From Puccinia triticina (taxonomy: Eukaryota > Basidiomycota > Pucciniomycetes > Pucciniales > Pucciniaceae), in NCBI RefSeq assembly GCF_026914185.1, contig NC_070562.1, positions 3,472,001 through 3,536,000 of the forward strand: DNA of 64,000 nucleotides. The letters run 5' to 3'. Within the stretch, counting starts at the first letter, position 1; the number at the start of each line of letters is the position of its first letter. A program made the translations under genes and the position numbers. The notes beneath the pieces were generated by a model. That model did no database searches, had not been told where the DNA came from, and saw only the letters and a program-made list of their open reading frames with translations. Below, piece by piece: positions 34,801 through 46,751 of this stretch.

Positions 34801-37800
34801 TTCCTCCGGCTCTGCTGAATTAGCAGCGTTGTCGGCGAGCGGAGTCTCTTGAGGGGGTTCAACAGCTTCAGATGGCTGTGTCGCTTCGGAGGCCTCGACA
34901 GGCGTAACGTCTGATTCAGCCGGCTGCTCAGTCCGAGCCGATTCCTCCTGCGCTTCGGGCTCTACAGGATTGGCAGGGGAATCAGCGGGCGGAGTGCCTT
35001 GAGGAGGTACTTCATCCTCAGACGCCTGGATCGCGTCGGATCCGTCAGCGGGGAGAACATCAGCCTCGGATGTCTCCATGGCCTCAGTCGATCCGGCTTC
35101 CTCCTGTTCGACCTTCTCGGGCTCTACTGCACTGGCAACGGATTCGGGGAGCGGAATGTGTGAAGCAGACGCTTGAGCGGATCCAGCCAAGTCATCCTTG
35201 CTGGAGATCCGACCTAATGAGCTGTCATCCGAGTTGTCGTTGACATTCGACTGTGTCTCCTGCAAGTGACTGGGATCATCCTGTTGGGGTGGCCCGATTT
35301 CATCCACGCCCTCGGTCAGGGTGTCGTCCACTTCGTGATGGGCGGGAGACGGAGTTCGAGTAGCTGAAGATGGTGAACCGGGCTGGGCAGGGATTCGAGA
35401 CTCTTCTGTTTGCCTGTGTGCCTCAGGATGGAGTACTGGGGAGTTGAAATCGGCTCCGGTTGGCTCGGCCGCTGGGTTTTCCACGGGCGACGCTTCTGGC
35501 AGGGCAGAAGTATCCAAGGATGATGCTTCGTTGCTTGTCTCCGAAGCAGCTGGTTGCGCGGCGGCGGGGGATTCAGCTTCGGCTTTTGTTTCTGGAGGGC
35601 AGCAGTTCACATATCCAAAAATCAAAGGAAAAAGAAAGTTGTTAGATTCAAAACGTCTGAAGAGCAACGAGCCAGACTTACCTGAAGACCCCACTTGAGG
35701 AGATGACACAGCGTCCACAGAATGTCCCGAGTCAAGAGCGGCCACTTCGCCGGGATGCACGGCTTCGTCAGGTTGAGCCAGTTGGCCAGATTCCAAATTT
35801 TCTGTCGGGGCTGGTGATTGTTCGACCTCCGCGGCGTGATCGGCAATGTGAGCGCCTGCGATAGGCTCATCTTCGACAACCTGAGATTTCCCCTCACCGA
35901 GATTCTGGACCGAAGAGGAAGCCTGATCTGGATCACCATCTACATGCTCCAAACTCAATTCTTCTTGTGATGCTCCAGCTTCAGCAGCTGTTGGTGATTC
36001 TACAGCCTCTGCGGCTTGGTCGATATTTGCTGGCTCTTCGGCGGGACGATCGATGACTATAGGAGACGGAGAGTCTTCAGCGGAGCTGTCGGCCGTGGAG
36101 CGAGTCTCTTCGCGATGAGCCTCTTCAAGAAGGTGGGCATCGTTGCCAACATCCTCAGCCTGGCCAGGATTAAGCGGGTTTTCGACGGGGAGGGCTGCGG
36201 CAATGGATGGGACAGATCCGTCTTCAACGAGGCTGTCTACCTTCGAGTGAGTTTCTTCGGAAGGAACCACTTTGCTTGGGCTGAGCTCATCCTCGACAAT
36301 TGTTTCTTCAGCTGGATCCGTGGTTTTGCTCTCGGGCACTGTGTGGTGAGGCGAAGTTAAAAAAACAATGAGTTGGAAAAGTTGGTAAGGACCTTGCCAG
36401 TAGTAAGCCTGACTTACCAAGTGAGGCAGGCTCAGGAGATAACTCAGGGTCTGAGGCTGCCGGTGCTTGAGAATCCTCTGTGCCAGCGAAGTTAGGTGGT
36501 TCCTTCTCAGGATCTAAATCATTCGGCGGTAGTGGTGTTTCAGCCACCGCGAGTGGCTTTTCTTCAGCAACTTGGTCGGCAGGGTGTTCCTCGTCGATGG
36601 GCTCATCGAATCGAGTTTCCGCCATGGCTTCGACAGCCTCCTCGGCTTGGTCGGCGTGTTCTGGTTCTTCTCCAATAGACTTTATAATGATAGGAAATGG
36701 TGAAGCTTCCTGACTGTCAACCGCCGACCCAGCTCCTTCGCGAGAATCTTCTTGAGGGTGATCGTCGGTCCCAAGAGGCAGCGGAATTCCCTCAAAAGCA
36801 TCGTCACTTGCGCTGAGTTCGTTCTTAACGGGTGATTCTTCGGTTCGGTCGGAGGAGAATTCACCCGTCTCGGCCTTGACATCACTAGAGGTAAGCTGCG
36901 GATCAGCCTCGTTTTGGGAATCAGAGAGCAGTTGGAGTGTGCCGGGGCTGGATGATGGTTCATCCGCGCTCTGGTGACTGTCAGAAACGACTTCTGGTGG
37001 AACTTGGCTGATTTCTACATCTGTTGGCGCGGCCGGTTCGCTTGGGCCCTCTCTTTCACGTTCAGCTGGATGATCATCCAGTCTGTAGTTGAGGAGTGAA
37101 TCAGCAATGAAGTCAACGGATTTCAAGTGTGGAATACTGACGAACCTTTCACTTTCAGCTAAGCCCGGTGCTCCCACCGCGACAGGCTCGCCGGCCCGTT
37201 CAGAGCTGAGAGATAGGGTCTCTTCAGCGGTATCGTTGAGAGGATGCTCCGCTTCAGTTGGATCCGGAGCTGAGATCGAATCCTGGACGGCGGCCCGGGC
37301 ATCGGATTCTTGCATCACATCGGTATTCTCAACGGGGGGAACGGCGGGTTCAGTCGTCTGCACAGTCGGACTCGATTCAACTTCCTCCTGTCCGACCTTC
37401 TCGGGCTCTGCGAGACTTGCAGCGGAAGCGTCGAGCCGCATCCCTTGAGGAGATGATGGACCGTCGGGTGCCTGTATCGCATCGGTGTGATCAGCACTGG
37501 AACAGTTAGGTTCAGTCATCTGTACAGTCGGTGCCAAGTCGAGTTCTCTCTGTCCGACTTCCTCGTGCTCTACTAAGCTTGGAGCGGAATCGTCGAGCGG
37601 AATCGCTTGAAGAGAAGATTGGGCTTCGGATGGGTGCATGGAATCTCCAACTTCAACGGGGGGGACGCCAGATTCGGAGGTCGATGTAATCAGAGATGTT
37701 TCATCTGCCGGCTGGTCGAACTTCTCGGGCTCTGCGAGACTTGCAACAGGATCGGGGAGCGGAATCTCTCGAGGAGATGAATGTGCGCCAGACGTGTGTA

Positions 37801-40800
37801 TGGCATCGATATCATCAACGGGGGAAACGCTAGATTCAGCATGGGAAGTCGTCTCAACTTCCTCTTGTTGGACTTCCTCGTGCTCTCCTAAACTCGCAGC
37901 CGATTCCGGGAGCGGAGTATCCTGAGGAGACACTTCAGCTTCAGATGGATGTATCACTTCGGAGACGTCTACGGGGGGAACATCAGAATGGGGTGTCTCT
38001 ATGGTCGGAGTTGACTCGGCTTCCTCCTGGGCGACCTTCTCGGGCTGTGCTAGACTTGCGACGGAATCGGGCAGCGGGGCATCTTGAGGAGATACTTGAG
38101 CATCAGCCAAGCCCTCTTGACTTAAGATCTGTTGTGGTGAGCTGCCATCGTTGTCGGTAGCGTCTGGCCTTGTGCCTTGTAAGTGACTAGAATCATCCCG
38201 CTGGGATGAACCAACTTCATCCACGGCTTCAGTGAGAGCATTGTCCGCTGGGTGATGGGCGGAAGACGGAGTTTGGCTGGCCGACGATGGTGAAACGGAT
38301 TCGGATGGGGTTCGAGACTCTTCTACTGGCCCGTGACTCTCATGATCGATTGTTGGAGAGTTCAAGTCGGTGGCGCTTGGAACAGTAGCTGGACTTTCCG
38401 TGAAAGATGTTTCCGGCTGGACAGAAATATCCGGGGAGGGTGCTTCGTTGCTTGTCTCTGAAACAGCTGATTGCGCAGCGGCATGGGACATGGGTTCGGT
38501 CAGAGATTCCACCGCAGTGTGATTTTGGACCGAGGACGAAGTGTCATCAAGATAGCCATCTAGATACTCCAAACTCGATTCTTCCTGTAATATTTGGGTT
38601 TCAGTAGCTGTTGATTCCTCTCCGGCCTCTTCGACTTGATCGACATGACCTCGCTCTTCGGCCGGACGATGGCTGTCGATAGGTGGCTGGAACAACGTGT
38701 CTTCAGCGGAGCTGTCGATTGCGGGGCGAGTTTCTTGATGAGCGGCGTGTTCAGAAAGGTGGTCATCGCTAGCAACATCCTCGGCTTGATCGAGATGATG
38801 AACTTTTTCGACAGGGAGAGCTGCATCGATAACAGATGGGGAAGATTCGTCCTCGACGGAGCTGTCGACCGTCGAGCCAGTGTCTTTGCCATGAAGGATT
38901 TCAAGAGGACGGACGTCATTGCCAGAAGTAGATTGAAGTTCCGCTGGACTCAATTGTTCCTCGAGGATGGAGCCCTGAGCTGAATTGGAGATGGTTTCGA
39001 CCATCTCCTCCGTGGCGCCACTCGAGGCAAGTTTTGCGCTGTGTGATTGAGGAGACGACTGGAGTTCGTCGGAGTGGGAAAATTCCTCAGCAGCCTGTAT
39101 GACGGAACCCTGCTCCTCAGGTTCGCCCGCACTTCCCTCTGATACAGCAGCCGGCTCGATTGCGTCCTTTCTGTCAATTGATGGATGTTCAACTCTGCAG
39201 ATTAATATCTGATCAGTAATTGATACAAAACACTGTTGATATATCGGGACCATCAACTAACCTTTCAGTTTCCGTAGGCACCGGTTCATTTATGATGGCA
39301 GACTCTTGTGGCGGCGGAGAGTCAACGCTGGAAGAATAGTCGATCGAATCATCGGTGGGAAGGTCCGCTTCGGCCTGCAGCTCAGATTGGGCTGGGAAAA
39401 GCTGGTGTTCAGACGCGTGCGCCGAATCAGTCAGATCAGCAGGAAGAACACTTGAATTAGATATACTCCTGTCCGCGGTGGATCGGGGTTCTTCTACGAC
39501 GGAGGAGGCCTGGTGAAGTTGAGAGCTTCCGAGAGAATCCCCTTGTCCGACGTTCTCGGGGTATATCGAGCTCGCACTGTCCTCCGGAATCGGGACCTCT
39601 TCGGAATAATGTCTCGATGCTGACGCGAAATCCTGAAAGGTTCGATGCAATGGACTATTTCCCTTTTCGAATAGCTCTGAGCTTGATTCCTGCGATCTGT
39701 TCAAGTGATCCACTTGAGGTGATAAGCTTTGCTCCCCGTCTGCGGTGAGGACATGGCCAGCGAGCGAACCTGATCCAATCGATCCCAGAGGTTGGGCGAA
39801 ACTTGTTTCTGAGCGAGAGAAAGAGCGGTCATCGACTTGAGATCCGTGTTGGAAGGCGGAGCTACGTGGAGAAGACCAGTCCTGTCGGAGGGGGGATCTT
39901 GGTAGCTCACGAGAATGACGAGTGTCGGGTGCAGACTCAGAAAGCTCGGTGATAGTACTGAGATGGGTTGTAGGAACGTCCCCAGTGTAAGAGCAGTCGG
40001 CGTCTTCGTCCGAAAAAGATGGTTCTGCATCGTCCATGTTGTAAGGATGCGATGAGTGTGACGGGGGCATAAACTCATCCTCATCCAGAACGTGATCCAT
40101 TTCGAAATCGTCTTGGTCGTGCGAGTTGTCTTCGTAATCATACGCGGGTTCATCATGGCTTGTTTCGGCAGCTTGTTGCTCGGACTCGCTGATGTAGTCA
40201 CTTCGCGGTGAATTCACTGCATCTGAGTCTACAGCTCGGTCGTCGGAGGGAGACTTGAGGTAGGGTTTGCTGGACATGGTCGAGATTGAACCTGCAAACA
40301 AACTGACTTCTGGGGGGTCTTCTTTCTCGGCAGTCGCGATCACGTTGGGGCTGGTGGGGGGCTCGCGCCCTAGAGGTTCGGCAACCTTCGGTAGATCATC
40401 ATGTGGACTCTGAGAGGCGTCGGTGCGGGGATGACCTGTCATGGAAAGATCGAAGAGCTCCTCATTATCTTTAGAGGCCTCTTCGGCGCCGAGGCAGGCT
40501 GGGGAATTGTCAGAGTCGTCAAGCTGTTGCATGGCAGGGAGGTTGGAGTGAAGCGCGATTGGGTGTTGGCTGCCAGGCGAGGATGGTTGTTCGGTGATGT
40601 AATTTCGTTGCTGCTGTCCTTGATGAATTGTTGATACAGGGGATTCGATCGAAATGTCCGCAGATGATGAAGGCTCGGAGATGTCGTCAGAAAGGCCGTA
40701 TGGTTTGGTAAAAAGGGAATCGTCGTTAGCGTGCGCCTCCAACGCTGGACCTTCAAAGTTGAGCAATCAGTTGATAAATGGTGTACAATTAGCGCATCGA

Positions 40801-42993
40801 GCAATGTGACAAAAAAAAGAGAGAAAATAAAACTTACCGGCGATGGGTAGTTGTTCAGCAACGATGCTCACCGGTCTGGAGTCAGTTTCACCGGGACCCA
40901 GATATTCCTGGGTCGAAGAACCGATGCCCGTAGCAACGGTTGCTTCGTTGGGATAAGCATCCCTCGAACCAGCCGATTCCGGGTTAAAGTAAAACTTGCG
41001 CTTGGGTTTTCCTTCGCTAGCGGAAGGATTAGATGGATGATAATCATCATACTCATACTCAGCGCTCTCTTCGGATGGGTATCCTTGGGACAGTTGTTTC
41101 TCTCGGTCAGGATTCATGATGTCTTGACTAGAGTGCTCAAACTTAACGCTCTCCTCCGATCGATATCCTCGAGACATATCTTCTTCTCGGTCGGGATTCG
41201 TGATGTCTTGCCGAGGCTCGCTATCTAGAGAGGAGTAGGGAGGAAAGTGATAGAATCTGGGGTGTGCTGAGGATGACTCGGGGGGGCCAGGAGAAACCAC
41301 ACGTGGGGTTGGCGCATTGTCAACAAGAGAAGTGTCCGAGGGTGGATGTTGCACTCGAGAAGGGTTGGGAAATTGGTTCTCGATCTGGCTATCTCGAGAG
41401 GAGCTGCTCAATGATTGTCTCCGGTGGCTGGAGTCTGCTGGACTTGATTCGTGAGAAATAACTCGGGGGGTCGGAGCATTGCCAGCAAAAGAAGTATCCG
41501 AAGGTTGATGCTGCACTCGAGGAGAGCTAGAGAATTGGTCCTCGACCTGGCTATCTCGAGAGTCCGGTGATTGTCTTCCTTGGCTGGATTCGGGTGAGCT
41601 GACATTGGAGTAGGAAATCTCCGGACTGGGCGGAAGGTTTGAGCTGGCTCGATGATCGCTAGTGAAGTGAGTAGACAGGTCAGATTCACTAGAAGCCTGC
41701 ACTTGTGTCGGACTGGGAAGTACGGAGGTCGGCTTCTCGCCCCGAGGGAGATCATCCTCTGCCTGCTGTGTTGATCTGTTACCAATTTCAGAGCTAGCTT
41801 GAGATAACTGATCCGGTTGTCCGTGTAGTTGCTCGCTTTCGACAGTCGAAGCTGAAATGTCTTCAGGAAGGGAACTACGTCCCGGATGGTCATAATGGAA
41901 CCGAGGACCATCTTCGCTGGACTGATTTTCTTCGGCTGGTACGAGAGAGGGGTTGGTGGGTGGGGTGAAACTGGCTTCAGCCGACTGATCCTGTTCTTGG
42001 TGCGCTTTTTCAGCTTGGACAGCGGGCGGAGCTGGATGATCTTGGTCGTCAAATAACCGGCGTTCCGCATGGGAATCTTCGTCTTCGGGCCGAGAAAATT
42101 GAAGGCCAGCTGGGCCGAGCTGATTTTCTTCGTCGCTCGAATGACCAGCGGCTATGGATCCTGTGCCGGGGAGGGGCACTGCGTCGGTGCTTATATCATC
42201 GCCAAATGATTGCTCCAATAGATCGGATTGATGCCGATCGGCCACGAAATCAGCCTTGGTAACATCGTGCTCTGGATCGGATGATACAGCCGAATCAGCC
42301 TGTGGAGATATGTAATGAAGAAGGCCTGTTAGCTTGGGTGCCAAGAAAGCAGAAGTTTTATTTGGCTTGGCATACATCGCTTTCCTGCCTGTCATGAATG
42401 GCGTCGTATCGATTTGCGTTGGGGTTGATGGAAATGGGCCGATCCGAGAGATGGTGCTGGTTTTCTGCCGCTCCGAGTGAGGGTTCAATCGGATCAGATC
42501 GGACGGGGTATGTTCGAGAGGGCAGTGGATGAGGAGATGGTATCTGAGAGTATCGGGATGGGTTGTCGAAGGGGGATTGACCGGTAAGAGTTCTGCGATC
42601 GGCCAAGCTAGGTTCCGAGTCTCTAGCGCCACGCGGGTCAGAAAGGTGAGCGGCGAGACTGTTTGGTTGGTCAAGTGGCTGCTCGGGGATGAACTGATGA
42701 CTCGGTGCATGGTGGGAGACTTGTTCGGAGGTGGCGGAGGAAGTTTGAGTATCGGTGAAGCCAGGAGCCTTGGGGTGGGCTACTATATTCTGTGGCTGCT
42801 CACCATTATTACCAAATCTTGCAGCTGCCGGCTCGCCAGGAGGGAGACGCTTGGGGAGAGCCTGTTCTGGGTCTAAGAACGGCATGCCCGATCTGTCGAA
42901 TCTCGTCGGCGATTGCTCTGCTTTCAGCGCGGCGGTGGCTGGCCGAGGACTTTCTCCCTGGCGATCAGGACGGGTGGACTGGGAGCCGCTCAT
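28900..42993 (-). CDS. Giant acidic modular repeat protein, about 4,300 aa, 11 exons, unknown function
   Basis: Exons: 42993..42376, 42299..40838, 40750..39262, 39194..37146, 37082..36418, 36338..35682, 35591..31928, 31862..31177, 31086..30625, 30531..29557, 29075..28900. All junctions are GT..AG, phases match, and the total is 12,903 nt (4,300 codons plus stop). Most introns are 60-90 nt, several with CTAAC branch sites; the last is 481 nt. No signal peptide or membrane span. The sequence is very rich in E, P, S, A and D, probably disordered. Exons 4-5 and 6-8 are two copies of one block, exon 9 is a further partial copy, and exon 7 holds about nine copies of a 100-125-aa module. The C-terminus changes to a basic, serine-rich region with a PPPPPPPP run and ends in a short Cys segment. 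A GTACGT inside the last exon could be another donor, so the extreme C-terminus is uncertain. A surface, scaffold or cytoskeletal role is conceivable, but I cannot assign one. Confidence 0.82.
32150..35160 (-). repeat. Coding tandem repeats of the giant gene (100-125-aa modules)
   Basis: About nine copies of a two-part module: one half centred on TPTVQTTESDASEAAPATED, the other on EESTRAEQPAQSDVAPVEAS, joined by QEIPLADTAANPVEPEEV. Copies differ mainly in substitutions and in the number of SVEPEEV heptads. Long open frames on the opposite strand here are shadows of the repeat. Confidence 0.88.
33741..33840 (-). repeat. 21-bp coding minisatellite (SVEPEEV heptads)
   Basis: Five consecutive 21-bp copies (ACTTCCTCCGGCTCTACTGA type on the plus strand) encode EEVSVEP heptads; a four-copy version lies at about 34108-34190 and a short version near 33410-33460. 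Copy number differs between neighbouring modules. Confidence 0.88.
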
Positions 42994-45047
42994 GAGGTGT
43001 AGTTTGGTTATCGTTGGTCTGGGTGAAATTTAGTGTGGGTGTCGGACTAAAAGATATAAGTAATTATTAGGATGGGGAAAACAAACTACTTGTACGTGTT
43101 ACTATTTTTTTGGGTTACAATTTTCTGTGGATGTCGTTGGGGGGCGCTGGCAGCTGCTGATGGTGATGAGGATGGTTGGAGGGACAAAGGCGCAGATCAG
43201 GGGGGGGTGGGGTATTTAGTAGGGCGGCCAGTCGGCCGACGGTGCGATTACGAAGAGTGTGTAGGCCGAAAGGAAACTTTTGCGGTTGGTTGGCGAAGCA
43301 GCCACGGAGCTGGATGATACTTCGTGGGAGAACGGTGGGTGGTGCTCTCTCCCTGGAGGATACATAAACACATACAGAGTCAGCCCAAGCTGGATGTCAC
43401 GCTGATATCACGGCCAGCAGACGGACAAGATGACGTTCTTGGAATCCTCATCAGTGATCCCCAGACGGTGCCTCTGCCTGGACGGGATGAGCTCAACAAT
43501 CTTGAGGCGAAGTACTCACCCTTTTGGGGTATTTAAGGGGGCTGTAGGGCACGAATGAGGCCAGTGGGCCAGTGGCGATAGAATCGGGCCGGCTCACGCT
43601 GATGTGTCTTGCCCTTCAGAGGCTCGGCTGTAGGCAGCGTTTAGGGCGAAAGGGTTCGAACTGTGTGAGCCAGAGCGGTTCTCGTTGTCAGGGTCCTCCG
43701 ACTTCACCGTCATAATCATCGGCATGTGCGCTCTCAAACTCTTCCAGCTCATCCGCAGAAATCGCAAGCGTCTGAAAACTTTACATTCGTTACCTAACAC
43801 ACAAGCAACATACAGTCTTGAACAGGGCGGGGGTTTCCGTTCAAATGACGACACGTTCCGAGAGAAGAAGAGGTTTCTATCTGTCATCTCTTGCGGGCAA
43901 TTATCAATGAGAACGTGATGTGATGTGTTTACCCCGCTGGACGATGTTGTACATACACGCACGCTATGGTGTCAGTCACTTGGAACTTGTGCGAGCTCCT
44001 CGGAGGGTGGATCAGCTGGACATTTCCTGTGTACGGACCCAAGTGAAGCCAGTGTGTTGTTTGCCAGTCAGGAGGACATTTTTGGAGTACATAAATATGT
44101 ACTCTGTCTGCCAGTCACGGGGACATTCTTGTGCTTGGTGTAAGTAGTTTACCCCTGGACATGTGTGCCTTTGAGGATATGCTCAGTACAAGGTTAAAGG
44201 GGCCTTGCAGGTCTTTAGCGGCCTTGTAATCTTCTGCAAGTGGATTGACCGGTGCAACAAGCAAAGTAAATTGTTCCAACGACGCCATCCATTCGGCTGG
44301 TGCTCAGAGTTGACATGGGAAATTTTGGAGCAGGTGAGCTCCGCCCTTGAGATGAAACCGAAAGATACGGTTACGTGAAAACTGTGCAATGCTGAACTGC
44401 CCAGATTCACTGATCATACTAATAGATAGACAAAGACCGGATCAAGATTCAAAAAGGCTTGGCAGTCCCGACTTGAAACAAACGAGAGAGCGCTGCCTCG
44501 TCCCGTGACCTTGAACTTAATGACTTCTCCTGCGTTTTGGCGCGCAACCCGACCGGCGCAGGGCGGGTGTCATTTAGGTAAGGGTATAGTAAATATAACC
44601 ATATCAACGCAGTCATCGTGTCGGGGGCCGCTGGTGGGCGCCAAAGAATGTTGGATAGGCATGTCGCTTGTGGAGCTTCACAGAAGCACTGAGCCGGACC
44701 AGCTTTCAAGTGAAAACTGGAGGCTTGCGTCCGACTGATTAACAATTGGTCAATCAGCGGTGTTCGTCGAGATGGTGGGCATCTTCCAACCGTAAAGGTT
44801 GCCCAGCGATGAAATCTGAGGTGACTAGCATATGCACGGCCTGGAGGCGGTCAAGTGGATAAAAATTGGATATTTTCCAGGGTGGAATGGTGTACGATGC
44901 TGTACGATGCCTGGTGGAAGAGCCTGTCAGAGTAGAAGGGTTTATCAGCAACTGGCTTGAGCCAGCGACGCGCGCATCTTGTTGAAACTGAACTCTACCA
45001 CCAACGAACGAAAACAAACAAACAAACAAACAACTGGCAGTCGAACG
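42994..45047. other. Intergenic between the giant gene and prefoldin; no confirmed gene
   Basis: Holds the divergent upstream regions of both genes. A plus-strand frame ending at 43536 and a minus-strand exon-like stretch ending near 43711 (after the acceptor-like GTTTTCAG at about 43775) look faintly coding, but I could not build a gene around either. A C-rich segment and an (AAAC)n run precede the prefoldin start. Confidence 0.4.
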
Positions 45048-45628
45048 ATGACCACGACGGCAACGGCGACGATGAAAGAACAACTGAGAACATCGACTTC
45101 CGAGTTCCAGGAATCACAGACACAACTCAAGCGACTGATCAACACCAGGCAGACGCTAGACTCACAACTGAGCGAGAACGAGTCCGTCAAGGAACAGATC
45201 GGATACCTCAAGCCGGACGATAAACCGATCATCCTCAAGTCGATCGCTAACGTGCTCGTCAAACAAGACTTGGGAGAGTCCCAGTCGAATATCAATCGAA
45301 GGATCGAGTTCCTCAAACACGAACAGTCTAAGTCACCTCATCCCCCTTGGCCCCGCTCACTCTGTCTAACATGACTGTCTTCTCCTTCTCGTCTATAGAT
45401 CAAAAGTCGATAAAAAGATCGAATCCCTTCAAGCCAATATGGACAGACTCAGACCCATCGTCAGCCAGTCTTTACACACCACAAAGAGACCCACTCAAGC
45501 TGACCACACCGCCATTCGATCTCATCCAGATCACCGAGCTCACAGCCAAACTACAGCAAGAAGCACCCACCCAACAGCTCGCGCAAACACATCTTGCCAA
45601 CCCAGCCACTCCAACGGCAGCAGTCTAA
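45048..45628 (+). CDS. YKE2: Prefoldin subunit 6 (beta-type prefoldin)
   Basis: Prefoldin is the hexameric jellyfish-shaped co-chaperone that passes unfolded actin and tubulin to the CCT chaperonin; subunit 6 is a beta-type subunit. Exons 45048..45325, 45399..45459 and 45530..45628 give 145 aa. The second intron is 70 nt; without it the frame drifts into a non-homologous tail, and with it the C-terminus becomes TELTAKLQQEAPTQQLAQ, which resembles the family's C-terminal coiled coil. Diagnostic words: LDSQLSENESVKEQI, IANVLVKQDLGES and INRRIEFLKHE. The two coiled-coil helices flank the central beta hairpin. Start at the ATG after an A/C-rich leader. A second in-frame ATG 24 bases on (45072) would remove MTTTATAT. 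Confidence 0.9.
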
Positions 45629-46751
45629 CCACGCAAACAATTCGATCAAAGTCTTTGGTGGCCTCAAGATAAGATATATACAACCCGATCGTATGCGGCG
45701 CGGCTGAGTTATCTGACTGGATTCCATCGACTGGTCTTCAAGCTACACTCACAAAATCTGTCCAGCTTCTTACCAAAACAGTCTTTCTACCCCCCTCAAG
45801 AGCTGCCTTCGAAGTAAATCATAAATCAGTGGTAGCCATACATTAGCTGAGTTAGTTTGTGAGCATGCCACATTCCCAATGCCAAGCACCCTGACCTCTA
45901 GAACGGGTGATTGCAATTCTATAACCTAATTGAACACACATAACTTGTTCTTTTTCCCGTGAGGGATATTCAGCTGTGACTTAAATCAATCCTTTTGGTT
46001 TGTGTAACACTGCATGTACATGCATAGCTTTGCTTCCTGACGGTATTGTGGAGGCTAATGTGTGCCAGAATGAGGCAAAAGACCAAGCATTCTATAACCC
46101 TGCCGAACCCGAGCTCGAAAAATCGGATTCCTAGCTAGAAAATACTTCTGAAGGAAAAACTGGGTTAGAAAGACCAGCTACGATCTATCTGTTGATTCTT
46201 GAAAATTGATAAGCTTCTGCGGAGCACGAACCTCAAGCCTCCGCACGCGATCACAACTTGAGCGAGAGGGAGAGAAAAAAAAAGAAACTCCTGTCGTACC
46301 ATCTCGATCCTCTTCATCCTACGACATCTGGGCTCCACAAGTCCTTTCCTGACAGGAGGGCACACTTTGCACAGACAAAGCACAACTCATCAGTTATGTT
46401 TAAGGGGCAAAACGTGGGGGTTAAATTGTCCCTACTGCAGAGTCGTAATCTGGCAAATCAATCCTTGAGTAATGCAATCGAGCACCCTTGAACTCCTATC
46501 GGTTGGTTCTTACTCTTGACAAACTCGCTGCCATGTTTAGAGTACTTCTCAATTTGAGAGATCTGCAGAGTCTAGCTACACGGGGCTCATTCAAGAAAAC
46601 CGAGGCAAAACTTTCTATTAGAATTAGGGAGACCGGAGATGCAATGGAAGTGAGAGGAAGTAGCTAGGAAATCAGAATGAAACCCAAAGTGATGAATCGA
46701 GCCGATTCGGGATGTGGAAGAATGCGAGAGAATATTTGCACACATGCTGAC
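45629..46751. other. Intergenic, nothing recognised
   Basis: 3' flanks of prefoldin (plus strand) and of the large secreted-protein gene (minus strand). Only short, unsupported frames. Confidence 0.4.

Noticed and set aside
32439..34823. Plus-strand frames of 60-193 codons with repeated LRKRQTRLSAQSESVQLAP-type text
   Set aside because: They are antisense shadows of the tandem repeats in exon 7 of the giant minus-strand gene and recur with the same period.
43324..43536. Plus-strand frame ending near 43536 with protein-like text
   Set aside because: Too short, no start or splice support, no recognised domain.
43586..43962. Minus-strand frame, and an alternative exon reading ending near 43711
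   Set aside because: A good acceptor-like GTTTTCAG exists, but no upstream exon with matching phase was found.
45439..45672. Longer tail for prefoldin without the second intron
   Set aside because: The tail is unlike the family, whereas removing a 70-nt GT..AG intron gives a normal-length protein with a typical coiled-coil end.
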